Shown here piece by piece: positions 33,745 to 43,408 of a DNA stretch of 64,000 nt. How positions within the stretch are numbered: position 1 is the first letter of the stretch; every line of letters begins with the position of its first letter. Source of the stretch: Clostridium muellerianum (GTDB taxonomy: Bacteria > Bacillota > Clostridia > Clostridiales > Clostridiaceae); the NCBI RefSeq assembly GCF_012926525.1, contig NZ_JABBNI010000008.1, positions 62,001 through 126,000 of the forward strand, read 5' to 3'. The position numbers were made by a program, and so were the translations under genes. The notes below the pieces were generated by a model, which had not been told where the DNA came from, ran no database searches, and worked only from the letters and a program-made list of their open reading frames with translations.

Positions 33745-35895
33745 TTATAATAAGCCTATTAACCTTACAGTAGTTGCAACTATAAAACAAATGGTAATTC
33801 CAGTAATAGTTGGTACAATAAAAGAAATAAATGTCCATTTCCAGCTTTGAGTTTCTTTTTTTATAGTTAGACAAGTGGTAGCACAAGGCCAGTGCATTAA
33901 TGAAAACAGCATAACACATATAGCAGTTAAGGAGGTCCAACCGTTTGTAATAAGTAGATTTCTTAATTGATCTAAGCTGTCAAGTTCAAGCATACTTCCA
34001 GTAGACATATAGCTCATAATTATTATAGGAACAACTATTTCATTTGCAGGGAAACCTAAAATAAATGCCATTAAAATATAACCATCTAATCCAATAAGTT
34101 TTGCAAATGGGTTTAAAAAATTAGCACAATAAGCTAAAATGCTTGTATTGCCTATTTGAGTATTGGCCATTATCCAAATAACTAATCCTGCTGGTGCTGC
34201 TATTACAACAGCACGACCAAGTACAAATAGAGTTCTATCAAATATTGATCTAATTATAATTTTTCCTATTTGAGGTTTTCTATATGGTGGCAATTCTAAA
34301 GTGAAATTAGAAGGAATACCTTTTAATATGGTTTTTGATAAAAGTCTAGATATTATTAATGTCATTATAACTCCTAGAATAATAACTCCAGTGAGAATTA
34401 GTGTAGATATTACCGATTGAAAGGGACTTACAACAACTCCAGTAAAAAACATAGTGATAATTGCTATTAGAGTAGGAAATCTTCCGTTACAAGGTACAAA
34501 ATTATTAGTTATAATAGCAATAAGTCTTTCTCTTGGAGAATCTATTATTCTGCATCCTATTATGCCAGCTGCATTACAACCAAAGCCCATACACATTGTT
34601 AATGCTTGCTTTCCGCAGGTACATGCTTTTTTAAAATAGTTATCAAGATTAAAGGCTATTCGAGGCAAGTATCCTAAGTCCTCCAGTAATGTAAAAATAG
34701 GAAAAAATATAGCCATAGGAGGAAGCATAACAGATACTACCCAGGCAAGAGTTCTATACATGCCCATAACTAGAAGTCCATGTACCCAAGGAGGAGTACC
34801 TAACCAAGCAAAAAAATCTGTTAGTTTGTCTTGTATCCAAAATAGACCAGTAGCGATTAGGTCAGAAGGAATGTTAGCTCCAGTAATGGTAATCCAGAAA
34901 ACTATACTTAGAAGAAGAATCATAGTTGGAATTCCAAATTTTTTTGAAGTAAGGTATTTATCTATTTTTCTATCAATATGATTATAGTTACTATTTTTTA
35001 AGGAAACAACTTTAGTACTAATTGTCTCTGAAGTTTTTACAAGCTTACAAACAATTTTGTCACGAAAAGTATCAGAATTAATATCATGTTCATTTAAAAA
35101 GGTTCTTGTTTTATAAACCTGTTTCATAAGTTCATAATTTTCAGTTAGATTAAAATTTAGGTATTTATTAATGGAGGATAATAAGGTTTTATCTCCATCT
35201 ATGAGCTTTAGTGCTACCCATCTAGGATTAAGTGAATTCTTAATTACTAAGTCAACTAAATTTTTAACCTGTGATATGGAATTTTCTATTACTTCATCAT
35301 ATACAATGTTAATGGTGTTAGTAGTAATGTTATTAAATGCAACATCAAAAACTGCATTCATTAATTGAGTTAAATCTTTTTCTTTAGTAGCACTTGTTCC
35401 TATTACAGGAACTCCAAGACATTTAGATAATTCTTTTAAATTTATAGTTATTCCTTTTCTTTCTGCTTCATCCATTAAATTAACGCATACTACTACCTTT
35501 GAAGTTATTTCTAATGTTTGCAGAACAAGATTTAAATTTCTTTCTAAACATGTAGCATCTACTACAATTACTACTGTATCTGGATTTCCAAAGCAAATAA
35601 AATTTCTAGCAACTTCTTCTTCAATGGAATTTGACATTAAAGAGTAAGTTCCAGGTATGTCTACTAAAATAAAATTGGTGTTTTTATACAAGTAGTTTCC
35701 ATGAGCATTTGTTACAGTTTTACCAGGCCAATTACCTGTATGCTGATTTAAACCTGTTAGATTATTAAAAACAGTACTTTTTCCTACATTAGGATTTCCA
35801 GCCAGTGCTATTATTTTATCATCTGGTGAGTTTTTAGTGATTTTGAGCTCATTCTCCAAAATTTTTATTCCAGTTGAAGTGCTGGTTAAACACAT
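33745..35895 (-). CDS. feoB: Ferrous iron transporter FeoB (second copy)
   Basis: FeoB of 716 residues with G1 GNPNVGKST, NQHTGNWPGKTV, G3 DIPGTYSLMS, G4 NLMDEA, G5 GTSATKEKD and gate sequences (MGFGCNAAGIIGCR; TNNFVPCNGRFPT). It differs from the first FeoB throughout, e.g. GCNAAG in place of GCGVPG, so the two are old paralogues. RBS AAGGAGG. feoA lies 54 bases upstream on the same strand. The presence of different FeoBs may reflect Fe2+ uptake under different conditions, or a distinct metal such as manganese. Confidence 0.96.
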   Translation of the reverse strand: MCLTSTSTGIKILENELKITKNSPDDKIIALAGNPNVGKSTVFNNLTGLNQHTGNWPGKTVTNAHGNYLYKNTNFILVDIPGTYSLMSNSIEEEVARNFICFGNPDTVVIVVDATCLERNLNLVLQTLEITSKVVVCVNLMDEAERKGITINLKELSKCLGVPVIGTSATKEKDLTQLMNAVFDVAFNNITTNTINIVYDEVIENSISQVKNLVDLVIKNSLNPRWVALKLIDGDKTLLSSINKYLNFNLTENYELMKQVYKTRTFLNEHDINSDTFRDKIVCKLVKTSETISTKVVSLKNSNYNHIDRKIDKYLTSKKFGIPTMILLLSIVFWITITGANIPSDLIATGLFWIQDKLTDFFAWLGTPPWVHGLLVMGMYRTLAWVVSVMLPPMAIFFPIFTLLEDLGYLPRIAFNLDNYFKKACTCGKQALTMCMGFGCNAAGIIGCRIIDSPRERLIAIITNNFVPCNGRFPTLIAIITMFFTGVVVSPFQSVISTLILTGVIILGVIMTLIISRLLSKTILKGIPSNFTLELPPYRKPQIGKIIIRSIFDRTLFVLGRAVVIAAPAGLVIWIMANTQIGNTSILAYCANFLNPFAKLIGLDGYILMAFILGFPANEIVVPIIIMSYMSTGSMLELDSLDQLRNLLITNGWTSLTAICVMLFSLMHWPCATTCLTIKKETQSWKWTFISFIVPTITGITICFIVATTVRLIGLL

Positions 35896-35949
35896 TAATA
35901 TTTCCTCCTTAAAAAGTGTTAAATTTATATATTATTTATAAATATAAAC

Positions 35950-36189
35950 TTAAAGAGTTTCTACTAATATCATAGAGGCTACTTCAGTGCGTAGAGCAAT
36001 TACTGCTCCTCTGATAAGATAAGCAATAGGATCACCAGATGGACTCTTTTGTAAAGATTGTATAACAGTATCATCGATTAAACCTAAGTCCAATAATCTT
36101 CTTCTTATTAAACCATCAGAAGTAAGTTTCTTTACTATACATTTTTCACCAAGTGGTAATAGATTTAATGGAATATAATAATTATTCAT
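35950..36189 (-). CDS. feoA: FeoA family protein (third copy)
   Basis: A 79-residue FeoA: NLLPLGEKCIVKKLTSDGLI, RRRLLDLGLIDDTVIQSLQK, SPSGDPIAYLIRGAVIALRT, closing with EVASMILVE. It is the partner of the second FeoB. GGAGG 10 bases upstream supports the start at 36189 rather than 36210. No convincing Fur box was found in the 130 bases upstream, in contrast with the first feo operon. Confidence 0.93.
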   Translation of the reverse strand: MNNYYIPLNLLPLGEKCIVKKLTSDGLIRRRLLDLGLIDDTVIQSLQKSPSGDPIAYLIRGAVIALRTEVASMILVETL

Positions 36190-36322
36190 ATAAAAATAAC
36201 CTCCATACATAATAAAATAAATTACTTTAAGGAAAAAAACTTTCCCTACACTAAAATATGATAGATATTTTTAAAGTGTTACTAAACATATAGTTTTTTA
36301 TTAAAATATTAGTTATTAAATG

Positions 36323-37234
36323 CTACAAAAAAAATTTAATTACTAAGGGTATAGTAATTACAGATAAAAGAGATGAAAATGATACTATAAAAGCAGAATA
36401 ATCTTTATTTTTGTTGAAGTTTTCTGCAAAAATTGTGGTTAATGCACCTGCAGGCATAGCTTGCATTAATATAAAGGTTTTTAAAACCATAGAATTTTCT
36501 TTAAATAAAAGGGATATCCAATATAATATTAATGGTAAGAGTATGAGTTTTATCATTGAACCATAATACATACTCTTGTCCTTAATAATCTTTTTAAGTT
36601 CACTTCTAGATAATAAACTACCTATTATAAGCATAGATATTGGCGTTGTAAGTCCTCCAACCATTTTTGTAGTGCTCAACAGTATAGGAGGTATTTTTAT
36701 TGAAAATATCATAATTAAAAGTCCTATTACTGAAGAAACTACTCCAGGATTTTTAAGTGACTCTTTTAAGCCTTTAAGATCACTTTTATTATTAAATAAC
36801 ATTACTCCGTAGGTCCATACAAAAATATTAAATATCATATTAAAAATGGCAGCATATACTACTCCTTCATTTCCAAAAACGCTTTGAGCTACAGGAAATC
36901 CCATAAAGCCACAATTTGAAAAGACCATTGCAAACTCAAGAACATTTCTTTTGCTTTTATCAACTTTTATAAGCAAGGGTTTTACTAACAGTGGAGTTAG
37001 TATAAATATTGCAAAGCTATAGATAAAAGCCTTTACAACATTGTTTGCAACATCAGGTCCATAGGATATACTGAAGGAGGAAATAACCAAAAATGGAGTT
37101 GTTATTTCTATTAATAGCTTGGATAAACCATTTGAAAAATTTTCATCTATAATATTTTTCTTTCCACCATAGAAACCTACCAGGGCAACTAAAAATAAAG
37201 ATATTATTTGAGTTATTACTGTGTTTACTTCCAT
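36323..37234 (-). CDS. AEC (auxin efflux carrier) family transporter
   Basis: Membrane transporter of 303 residues with about ten helices in two repeats. The N-terminal VALVGFYGGKKNIIDENFSN and the SNCGFMGFPVAQSVFG segment in the first half are characteristic of the family. Bacterial members export or import small carboxylic acids such as malate or malonate; the substrate here is unknown. It is transcribed alone, with a strong palindrome 43 bases upstream. Confidence 0.88.
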   Translation of the reverse strand: MEVNTVITQIISLFLVALVGFYGGKKNIIDENFSNGLSKLLIEITTPFLVISSFSISYGPDVANNVVKAFIYSFAIFILTPLLVKPLLIKVDKSKRNVLEFAMVFSNCGFMGFPVAQSVFGNEGVVYAAIFNMIFNIFVWTYGVMLFNNKSDLKGLKESLKNPGVVSSVIGLLIMIFSIKIPPILLSTTKMVGGLTTPISMLIIGSLLSRSELKKIIKDKSMYYGSMIKLILLPLILYWISLLFKENSMVLKTFILMQAMPAGALTTIFAENFNKNKDYSAFIVSFSSLLSVITIPLVIKFFL

Positions 37235-37276
37235 AAATTAACCTTCTAACTTTTTTTTATAATTCATATTGACATA

Positions 37277-37320
37277 TTATATATGATAGAATCTTGTACA
37301 AATAATTCTATCATATATAA
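37277..37320. promoter_or_regulatory. Perfect 16-bp inverted repeat before the AEC gene
   Basis: TTATATATGATAGAAT (37277-37292) and ATTCTATCATATATAA (37305-37320). On the minus strand it lies after the Bce-type permease gene and before the AEC gene, so it may be a terminator, an operator or both. Confidence 0.5.
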
Positions 37321-37380
37321 ATAAGATATAGATTGTCAAATACTAAATTTAAAGATAGAAAGGTTTTAAATGGTTAATTA

Positions 37381-39342
37381 CTACTGCCAGCTATTTATTT
37401 GTTTTACATACATTGATCTTGAAAAGAAAAAGTAAATTGTTTGTAGTAGAAAATAAATTCCTACTATAATCATTAAATAAAGGCTAAGGCTTGTTTGTAA
37501 TATATTGCTTAAAGCCTTTATTGCAAAACTAGTATGAATAAAGGATACTGCAAAAGGGAGAAAGAACATTATAAAGCACTGAGTACTTACTATTTTCTTT
37601 ATTTCGTCTATAGACATTCCCATTTTTTTAAGAGCTGTAAATTCATGTTTATCATTTTGAATTTGATTAAATAATTTAAAGTATATTATGCTGCAGGTTG
37701 CTATGAAGAATAATACTGAAATAAATGTTCCTATGAAGAAAAATGTGGACATGACTTCCATCATTTTAGAAAAGCTTAATACTCTTTCAGAAAAACTACT
37801 TTCCATTTCCTTTGAAATTTCGCTTTTTATCTTTGATACTGAGTTTACTGCTTTAAATCCATTTTTTATAGTATAACCATAATAAACTTGAAGACTATCA
37901 TCCTTAATATCAGCTTTAAGTTTATTAAAGTCATCATCACTTATTACTGCAGTATTGGAGTTCTTGTTATCCTGATTAATTATTCCACCATTTATTTCAT
38001 TTTTAAGCTTTAAGTTTATGGAAGTGCTTTGAGTATTTAATTTTAAATAACTTTTATCAGCAAATAATTCTGTATCTTTAGTTGCAATGACATTATGATA
38101 GTGAATAATTACTTCACCACTATTTAATTTAATGGAGTGTTTCTTTTGTTCATTTGCTAAAGTATTATAATCAGTATTGGACATAATATAGAAATCTTTT
38201 CTATTGATGAGTTCTTCAAAATTTGAGTGCTTATTTGAAGATAAATCATTATTAGTTGCTTTTATAAGTATAACTTTATTTTTGTATTCTATTTCATTTC
38301 CATAGGATTTAAAAACTTTTTCTACTTCTTTAGGGGATATTACATTGTGTGCATTTAATCCATTTTCAATAAAACTTATGTCCTGTGGGTAGTCTATTAT
38401 AGTTTGTTTTTGTACAGTTTTTTGAAATGAATATACACTTGCAGAAGCTGTTAAAGTTACAGCTGAAAGTATTGAAACAGCAAATAGTATTTTGGTATTG
38501 TCACTAAGTTTATATATTATTTGAGATAAAGTTATCATATTGATGCCTTTATAAAAAATTTTATTATTATTTTTAAGTTTACTTGTAACATATATACTGA
38601 ATTGAGAGTATAGCATATATGTGCCGGTTACTACTACAATTAAAATAGGGAACATAGTGAGTACAATAGCTTGACCTGAAAAAACTGCTAAAATATATCC
38701 AAAGCCAATTAATATTGTAGATAAAATTGCTTTTTTACTAGAAAATTTAGGTACTGGCTTTGCAACCCTTGAGCCTTTTAAAAGCTCTATTATATTATTG
38801 CTTTTTATCTTATAACTTGATCTAAAACAAGTTACTTGAAACAATATTAAAAAACACACTGAGGTTAATAGTACAGCTTTAATTGATATAGTAAGTGGAA
38901 TTTCAGCATTTAAAATCAAAATAGCTGAAATTGACATAAAAAATAGCTTAGAAAAAAGAGTACCAAGTATAATTCCTGTGCTTATAGAGAATAAAGAAAC
39001 AATGAAGTTTTCAAACATAACATAGTTTCTTACTTGGCTTTTTGTCAGTCCAAACATCGATAAAAGTCCAAATTCTTTTTCTCTGGATTTTAAAAAACTT
39101 GATATGGAATAGTTAGTAAATACAACTGTGAATATGAGTATTACAAACTCACAAAGATAAACTATTTCTATCATAATTGCTCCAGCTTGGCCCATGTTTT
39201 TTAAACTGGAAGCTTTAGGACTTAAAAGAAAATTTGCAAATATGAAAAATACCATAACTACAAAGGTATTACTTAAATAGTACATTATAAATTTATTTAA
39301 ATTTCCTTTTATATTTTTAACAGCAATGTTATGCAATGTCAT
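37381..39342 (-). CDS. Bce-type ABC transporter permease (FtsX-like)
   Basis: Permease of 653 residues with about ten membrane helices, a large extracellular domain between helices 7 and 8 (residues ~315-530), and FtsX-type regions (VVFTNYSISSFLKSREKEFG; FTALKKMGMSIDEIKKIVST). BceB-like permeases detect and free peptide antibiotics such as bacitracin from lipid II-cycle intermediates, and signal to a partner kinase. Overlaps the ATPase gene by 14 bases. Confidence 0.92.
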   Translation of the reverse strand: MTLHNIAVKNIKGNLNKFIMYYLSNTFVVMVFFIFANFLLSPKASSLKNMGQAGAIMIEIVYLCEFVILIFTVVFTNYSISSFLKSREKEFGLLSMFGLTKSQVRNYVMFENFIVSLFSISTGIILGTLFSKLFFMSISAILILNAEIPLTISIKAVLLTSVCFLILFQVTCFRSSYKIKSNNIIELLKGSRVAKPVPKFSSKKAILSTILIGFGYILAVFSGQAIVLTMFPILIVVVTGTYMLYSQFSIYVTSKLKNNNKIFYKGINMITLSQIIYKLSDNTKILFAVSILSAVTLTASASVYSFQKTVQKQTIIDYPQDISFIENGLNAHNVISPKEVEKVFKSYGNEIEYKNKVILIKATNNDLSSNKHSNFEELINRKDFYIMSNTDYNTLANEQKKHSIKLNSGEVIIHYHNVIATKDTELFADKSYLKLNTQSTSINLKLKNEINGGIINQDNKNSNTAVISDDDFNKLKADIKDDSLQVYYGYTIKNGFKAVNSVSKIKSEISKEMESSFSERVLSFSKMMEVMSTFFFIGTFISVLFFIATCSIIYFKLFNQIQNDKHEFTALKKMGMSIDEIKKIVSTQCFIMFFLPFAVSFIHTSFAIKALSNILQTSLSLYLMIIVGIYFLLQTIYFFFSRSMYVKQINSWQ

Positions 39343-40096
39343 TGTAATGACCTCCTATTAAAGTAAGTGAATCCATGATTTCCTTAAAGAAAGCTTGGCG
39401 ATTACCTCCTTTTACAATTTCCAAAAAGAATCTTCCATCCTTAATCATTATTATTCTTTTACAAAAGCTAGCTGCAAAAGGATCATGAGTAACCATCATT
39501 ATAGTTGCTTTTCTTTCATTATTTAAGTTAGTCAAAGACTCCATAACATCCTGAGAAGCTTTAGAATCAAGATTTCCAGTAGGTTCATCTGCAAGTATTA
39601 TAGAGGGATTATGAATTAGTGCTCTAGCACAAGCGGCTCTTTGCTGCTGTCCACCTGAAGTTTCATAAGGTCTTTTATCTAAAATCTTTTTTATATTTAA
39701 AAGTGAAGCAATATCAGCTACCTTTTTTTCTATTTCATGAGTATTTGTTTTGTTGAGTACTAATGGAAGTATTATATTTTCCTTTATTGATAGGGAATCT
39801 AGTAAATTAAAATCTTGAAATATAAATCCAAGTTCTTTCCTCCTAAATAGTGCAGCTTTTTTTTCATCAAGTTTTTCTGGATTAACTCCTTTTATGAAAA
39901 GTTCTCCTGAAGTTGGAGTATCTATTGTTGCAAGAATGTTTAAAAGAGTGCTCTTTCCACTTCCAGAAGGGCCCATAACTCCTACAAATTCTCCTTCATC
40001 GATGCTAATATTAAATTTATCAAGGGCTTTTACTTGTAGGTTTCCTTTTTTATCACCATAAATTTTACTTATATTTTCAGCTTTTAATACTGACAT
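39329..40096 (-). CDS. Bce-type ABC transporter ATPase
   Basis: ATPase of the MacB/LolD type, 255 residues: Walker A GPSGSGKST, Q-loop FIFQDFNLLDSLSIKENI, signature SGGQQQRAACARAL, Walker B ILADEPTGNLDS, H-loop VTHDPFAA. The start at 40096 (MSVLKAENIS) has AAAGGA 8 bases upstream; the longer start at 40150 adds a non-conserved leader. It works with the overlapping permease. Confidence 0.94.
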   Translation of the reverse strand: MSVLKAENISKIYGDKKGNLQVKALDKFNISIDEGEFVGVMGPSGSGKSTLLNILATIDTPTSGELFIKGVNPEKLDEKKAALFRRKELGFIFQDFNLLDSLSIKENIILPLVLNKTNTHEIEKKVADIASLLNIKKILDKRPYETSGGQQQRAACARALIHNPSIILADEPTGNLDSKASQDVMESLTNLNNERKATIMMVTHDPFAASFCKRIIMIKDGRFFLEIVKGGNRQAFFKEIMDSLTLIGGHYNDIA

Positions 40097-40192
40097 ATTA
40101 TCATTCCTTTCATCTATTAATTTCATGACTGTTATCCATAATATTCTCATTCTTTTAGATGAGGAATATCTTGAATTTTATGTATATATTAT

Positions 40193-40229
40193 AAAAAAAT
40201 TAGAGAAATCAATGTATCGATTTCTCTTT
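40193..40229 (-). terminator. Terminator of the kinase/response regulator transcript
   Basis: On the minus strand AGAGAAATC and GATTTCTCT form a stem, followed by AATTTTTTT. The ABC genes beyond it therefore need read-through or their own promoter. Confidence 0.75.
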
Positions 40230-40262
40230 CAAATACAATTTTAATCTTACAATATTGAAAGA

Positions 40263-41315
40263 TTAAAATTTAAACAAGTTTTTACCCTTGAAAAATACAA
40301 TAGAAAAGGTGGAACCTTTGCCTTCTTTTGATTCTAAAAGAATTTCATGACCAAGTTTATCACATATTTTCTTTGCAAGGTACATTCCCATTCCTGTGGA
40401 TTCATCACTTTTTCTTCCATTCTTACCTGTAAAGAAAGCATTAAATACTCTATTTAAATCTTCTTTTGGTATACCTATTCCTTCATCACTTATTGATAAT
40501 ATAATTTTTAAATTTTCATCTTTGATTTTAAAAGTAATATACTTGCTGTCCTGAATTTTCAGTTTTGAATATTTTATAGCATTTATAACTATTTGATTTA
40601 TTACGAAGTAAATCCATTTTTTATCTGTTTCTACTGTTATATCTGCATCAGCTGTAACTTTAGGGAATACATGGTTTCTTATGAGAGACTTCTTATTGTC
40701 ATTTAAAACATTTCTAACAATGGATATAATGTTTAAGCTTTCTACATTAAAATCAAAATTAAATTCATTAACTCTTGCATTACAAAGCATCATATCAAGA
40801 CCATGAGATAACTTTTCATTTTCTTCTAATATACTGTCAAATACAGCTCTATTATCTTCATTTATTTCATCTTGAAGTATGAGATTCATAACAGATACAG
40901 GAGTTTTCATTTGGTGTACCCACTTATTTATAAAATTTATGTATTCCTTGTGTGTTTCTTCATATTTTATAGTTCTTTCACTACATATTTTATAAGTTTT
41001 AAGCAGAAGTTTTTTAAACATTTCATGCTCATTAGTGCTGCAACTTCCTATATTAAGTATATTATCTAGATCTTCCTTTGAATTTAACATTATTTTAAGT
41101 TGATTATAAAAATCTCTATTTTTTAAATAATCATATATCAAAAATAATATGAAAAAGATTATTGAAATTAACCAAGCATAAAGTATGTTATTATTTATAA
41201 GTTCAATTTTGTTTATAATTAAAGTAAGATACAGTACAAGTATAACTGCAGCAGTGGATAAAAAATAAATCACTGCAAAAGGTATTTTATCTTTAAGAAA
41301 GTCTTTAAAATTCAT
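40263..41315 (-). CDS. Bce-type (intramembrane-sensing) histidine kinase
   Basis: Kinase of 350 residues with two N-terminal membrane helices separated by only a few residues (no sensor domain), then the H-box WVHQMKTPVSVMNLI with the phospho-His, N-box VINQIVINAIKYSK and G-boxes DEGIGIPKEDL and GMGMYLAKKIC. BceS-like kinases sense through the ABC transporter, not directly. It lies 19 bases after the response regulator gene. Confidence 0.94.
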   Translation of the reverse strand: MNFKDFLKDKIPFAVIYFLSTAAVILVLYLTLIINKIELINNNILYAWLISIIFFILFLIYDYLKNRDFYNQLKIMLNSKEDLDNILNIGSCSTNEHEMFKKLLLKTYKICSERTIKYEETHKEYINFINKWVHQMKTPVSVMNLILQDEINEDNRAVFDSILEENEKLSHGLDMMLCNARVNEFNFDFNVESLNIISIVRNVLNDNKKSLIRNHVFPKVTADADITVETDKKWIYFVINQIVINAIKYSKLKIQDSKYITFKIKDENLKIILSISDEGIGIPKEDLNRVFNAFFTGKNGRKSDESTGMGMYLAKKICDKLGHEILLESKEGKGSTFSIVFFKGKNLFKF

Positions 41316-41334
41316 TTATTTCACCTGCTTTGTT

Positions 41335-42024
41335 TTACCAATTTGGTACTATTTTATAACCTTGTCCACGTTTGGTTTCAATTACATTGGTAATTCCAAT
41401 TTCCTCAAGTCTTTTTCTTACGCGAGTCATGTTAACAGACAGGGTATTATCATCAACAAAATCTACATCATTCCATAAAACCTCCAGTAAGCTTTCTCTG
41501 GAAACAATTTTATTTTCATTCTTAAGAAGGGAATATAGAAGTTGGAATTCCTTTTTACTAAGCTCTACTTTTTTATTTTTATATTCTACTACATTTTGAT
41601 TTAAATATAAAAAGAGTTCATTTGATTCAAATACTTCACTATTGATATTTTCTGAGTAACGTCCATAAACTCTTCTTATAACTCCTTTTATCTTTGCAAT
41701 GAGTACATCATAGGAAAAAGGTTTGGTTATATAATCATCCCCTCCATTTTCGATAGCCATAACTTGGTCCATATCAGAATTTCTAGCTGAAAGGAATATT
41801 ATAGGAACATTAGATATTGTTCTTATATCTCTGCACCAGTAAAAGCCATCGTACAATGGTAAATTTACATCCATAAGAACAAGGTGAGGATTATTTTTTA
41901 TAAACTCATTTTTTATATTAGAAAAGTCATCTACAGAGTAAGTTTTATATCCATACTTTTGCAGATGATTTCTTACAAGATTGTCTAATTTTTTATCATC
42001 TTCAATTATCATTATGTTATACAT
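41335..42024 (-). CDS. Response regulator, OmpR family (Bce type)
   Basis: DNA-binding response regulator of about 229 residues. Receiver: IIEDDKKL, phospho-acceptor LVLMDVNLPLYDG, conserved FLSAR and ITKPFSYDVL. C-terminal winged helix: ELSKKEFQLLYSLLKNENKI and RVRKRLEEIGI. The start at 42024 follows AGAGGTG; GTG 42033 is the alternative. It is expected to activate the ABC genes downstream upon peptide antibiotic stress. Confidence 0.94.
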   Translation of the reverse strand: MYNIMIIEDDKKLDNLVRNHLQKYGYKTYSVDDFSNIKNEFIKNNPHLVLMDVNLPLYDGFYWCRDIRTISNVPIIFLSARNSDMDQVMAIENGGDDYITKPFSYDVLIAKIKGVIRRVYGRYSENINSEVFESNELFLYLNQNVVEYKNKKVELSKKEFQLLYSLLKNENKIVSRESLLEVLWNDVDFVDDNTLSVNMTRVRKRLEEIGITNVIETKRGQGYKIVPNW

Positions 42025-42087
42025 TTTATACACCTCTCAAAGCAATGTCATTTATCTTTCTATTGTATCATAAATAATATAATAAAA

Positions 42088-42117
42088 TTGACAATTTGTT
42101 TCCTTGTGGAATAAGAT
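42088..42117 (+). promoter_or_regulatory. Candidate promoter of the small membrane protein gene
   Basis: TTGACA (42088-42093), 18 bases, TAAGAT (42112-42117), 32 bases before the start codon at 42149. Confidence 0.45.
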
Positions 42118-42148
42118 GGATATAGAATGAAGAAAGGAAGTTAATATA

Positions 42149-42559
42149 ATGATAAAACAAAAAAACAAGTGTAAAATTATACTTATAACATTAGTAGCTA
42201 CAGCACTTTTTTGTTTACTAGTAGGTATAAGCTCTATTTCGCCACTTGCTAACTCTGGACCTAATGCTAATAAATTTAATTCTATTGGTATGTGGTTATC
42301 TATAGGTATTGTTTCATTACTTTATATATTACCTTTGATTGTTTATGCATTAGGAGTAGATGTAATGAAATTTGTAATAGCAGTTTTTTTAGCTATTGGA
42401 ATGTTAGCAGATTTTTCACTGATAGTGTTTATTTTTATTTTCAACTCATTTACTAAAAATTTATTATATTCACTAATAGGAGCTATTTCTATTACATCAT
42501 TAATTGTAAATGTTATTTGGTTTTTTGTAGTTTTTTCTTTATCATCAAAGAGAAAGTAA
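42149..42559 (+). CDS. Small membrane protein of unknown function
   Basis: A 136-residue protein with four predicted membrane helices (ILITLVATALFCLLVGISSI; MWLSIGIVSLLYILPLIVYA; VIAVFLAIGMLADFSLIVFI; LIGAISITSLIVNVIWFFVV) and a basic tail SSKRK. RBS AAAGGAAG. No family was recognised. It is divergent from the Bce-type regulator gene and could be regulated with it. Confidence 0.7.
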   Translation: MIKQKNKCKIILITLVATALFCLLVGISSISPLANSGPNANKFNSIGMWLSIGIVSLLYILPLIVYALGVDVMKFVIAVFLAIGMLADFSLIVFIFIFNSFTKNLLYSLIGAISITSLIVNVIWFFVVFSLSSKRK

Positions 42560-42586
42560 GTGTAATTATATTATAATGAGTTATAG

Positions 42587-42778
42587 GCAAATAACAAATT
42601 CACAGGTTTTATATTATTTGCATTTATAGTATCACTTGCTTTTGTGCAATCAAATAGGATTATGTATATAGTTTGTGCTGTTGCAAATATTTTTGCTATT
42701 GAGGAATTACTAATTAATTTATTTTCAAATGAATTACAAATAAATAGAAAAAGTATATTTAAAAAATATAAGATTTAG
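42587..42778 (+). pseudogene. C-terminal remnant of a CDP-alcohol phosphatidyltransferase-like membrane protein
   Basis: An open stretch without start codon encodes NNKFTGFILFAFIVSLAFVQ, then two hydrophobic segments (IMYIVCAVANIFAIEELLIN) and a tail NRKSIFKKYKI. The N-K-x-T-G-F-x-L-F pattern and IEELLIN ending are typical of the C-terminus of such enzymes. The upstream part with the catalytic motif is missing. Confidence 0.45.
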
Positions 42779-42788
42779 GAGAGCTAAT

Positions 42789-43355
42789 ATGGATACAATA
42801 AAAGTAATAGAAGAACGAAGAAGTATAAGAAAATACAAAAACAAAGTAGTGCCAAAAGAAATAATAGAAAAAATACTTAAATTAGCAACTAAGGCTCCTT
42901 CAGGTAAAAATCGTCAACCATGGAGATTTGTTATTATACAAGGTAAAAAAAAAGGTGAGTTAGTAAATATAATGAGTAATGTGGCAAATTTTCATAAGGA
43001 ACAAAATAAAAATGTTGGAAGCTTAGAATTAAGTATTAATTCTATTGATGAAGCATCAATAGTGATTCTAGTATTCAATGCATTTTCTAAGTTTGAAGAA
43101 GACTATAATCACTACAGATTACTTACGGATACTCAGTCAATAGGTGCAGCTGTACAAACAATGATTTTTGCTGCACAAGATTTTGGATTAGGTAGTCTTT
43201 GGATTTGTGATGTTTTTTATTGTGATAATGAAATATGTTCTTGGTTAAATCGTAAAGATGAACTTGTGTCAGCAGTTGCTATAGGATATCCAAATCAATG
43301 TCCATATCCACGTCCGCGTAAGTTATTTCAAGAAGTTACAGAATGGATATACTAG
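42789..43355 (+). CDS. Nitroreductase family protein
   Basis: FMN-dependent NAD(P)H reductase fold of 188 residues: VIEERRSIRKYKNKVVPKEI, LATKAPSGKNRQPWRFVII, the central DTQSIGAAVQTMIFAAQDFG dimer helix, and GLGSLWICDVFY, ending with VAIGYPNQCPYPRPRK. It reduces nitro groups, quinones or flavins; the natural substrate is unknown. RBS TAGGAGAG overlaps the end of the preceding remnant. Confidence 0.92.
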   Translation: MDTIKVIEERRSIRKYKNKVVPKEIIEKILKLATKAPSGKNRQPWRFVIIQGKKKGELVNIMSNVANFHKEQNKNVGSLELSINSIDEASIVILVFNAFSKFEEDYNHYRLLTDTQSIGAAVQTMIFAAQDFGLGSLWICDVFYCDNEICSWLNRKDELVSAVAIGYPNQCPYPRPRKLFQEVTEWIY

Positions 43356-43408
43356 AAAAACAATAGATAATAATTTAATCCTAATTAGTTTGCTTTTGTT
43401 AATGATTT

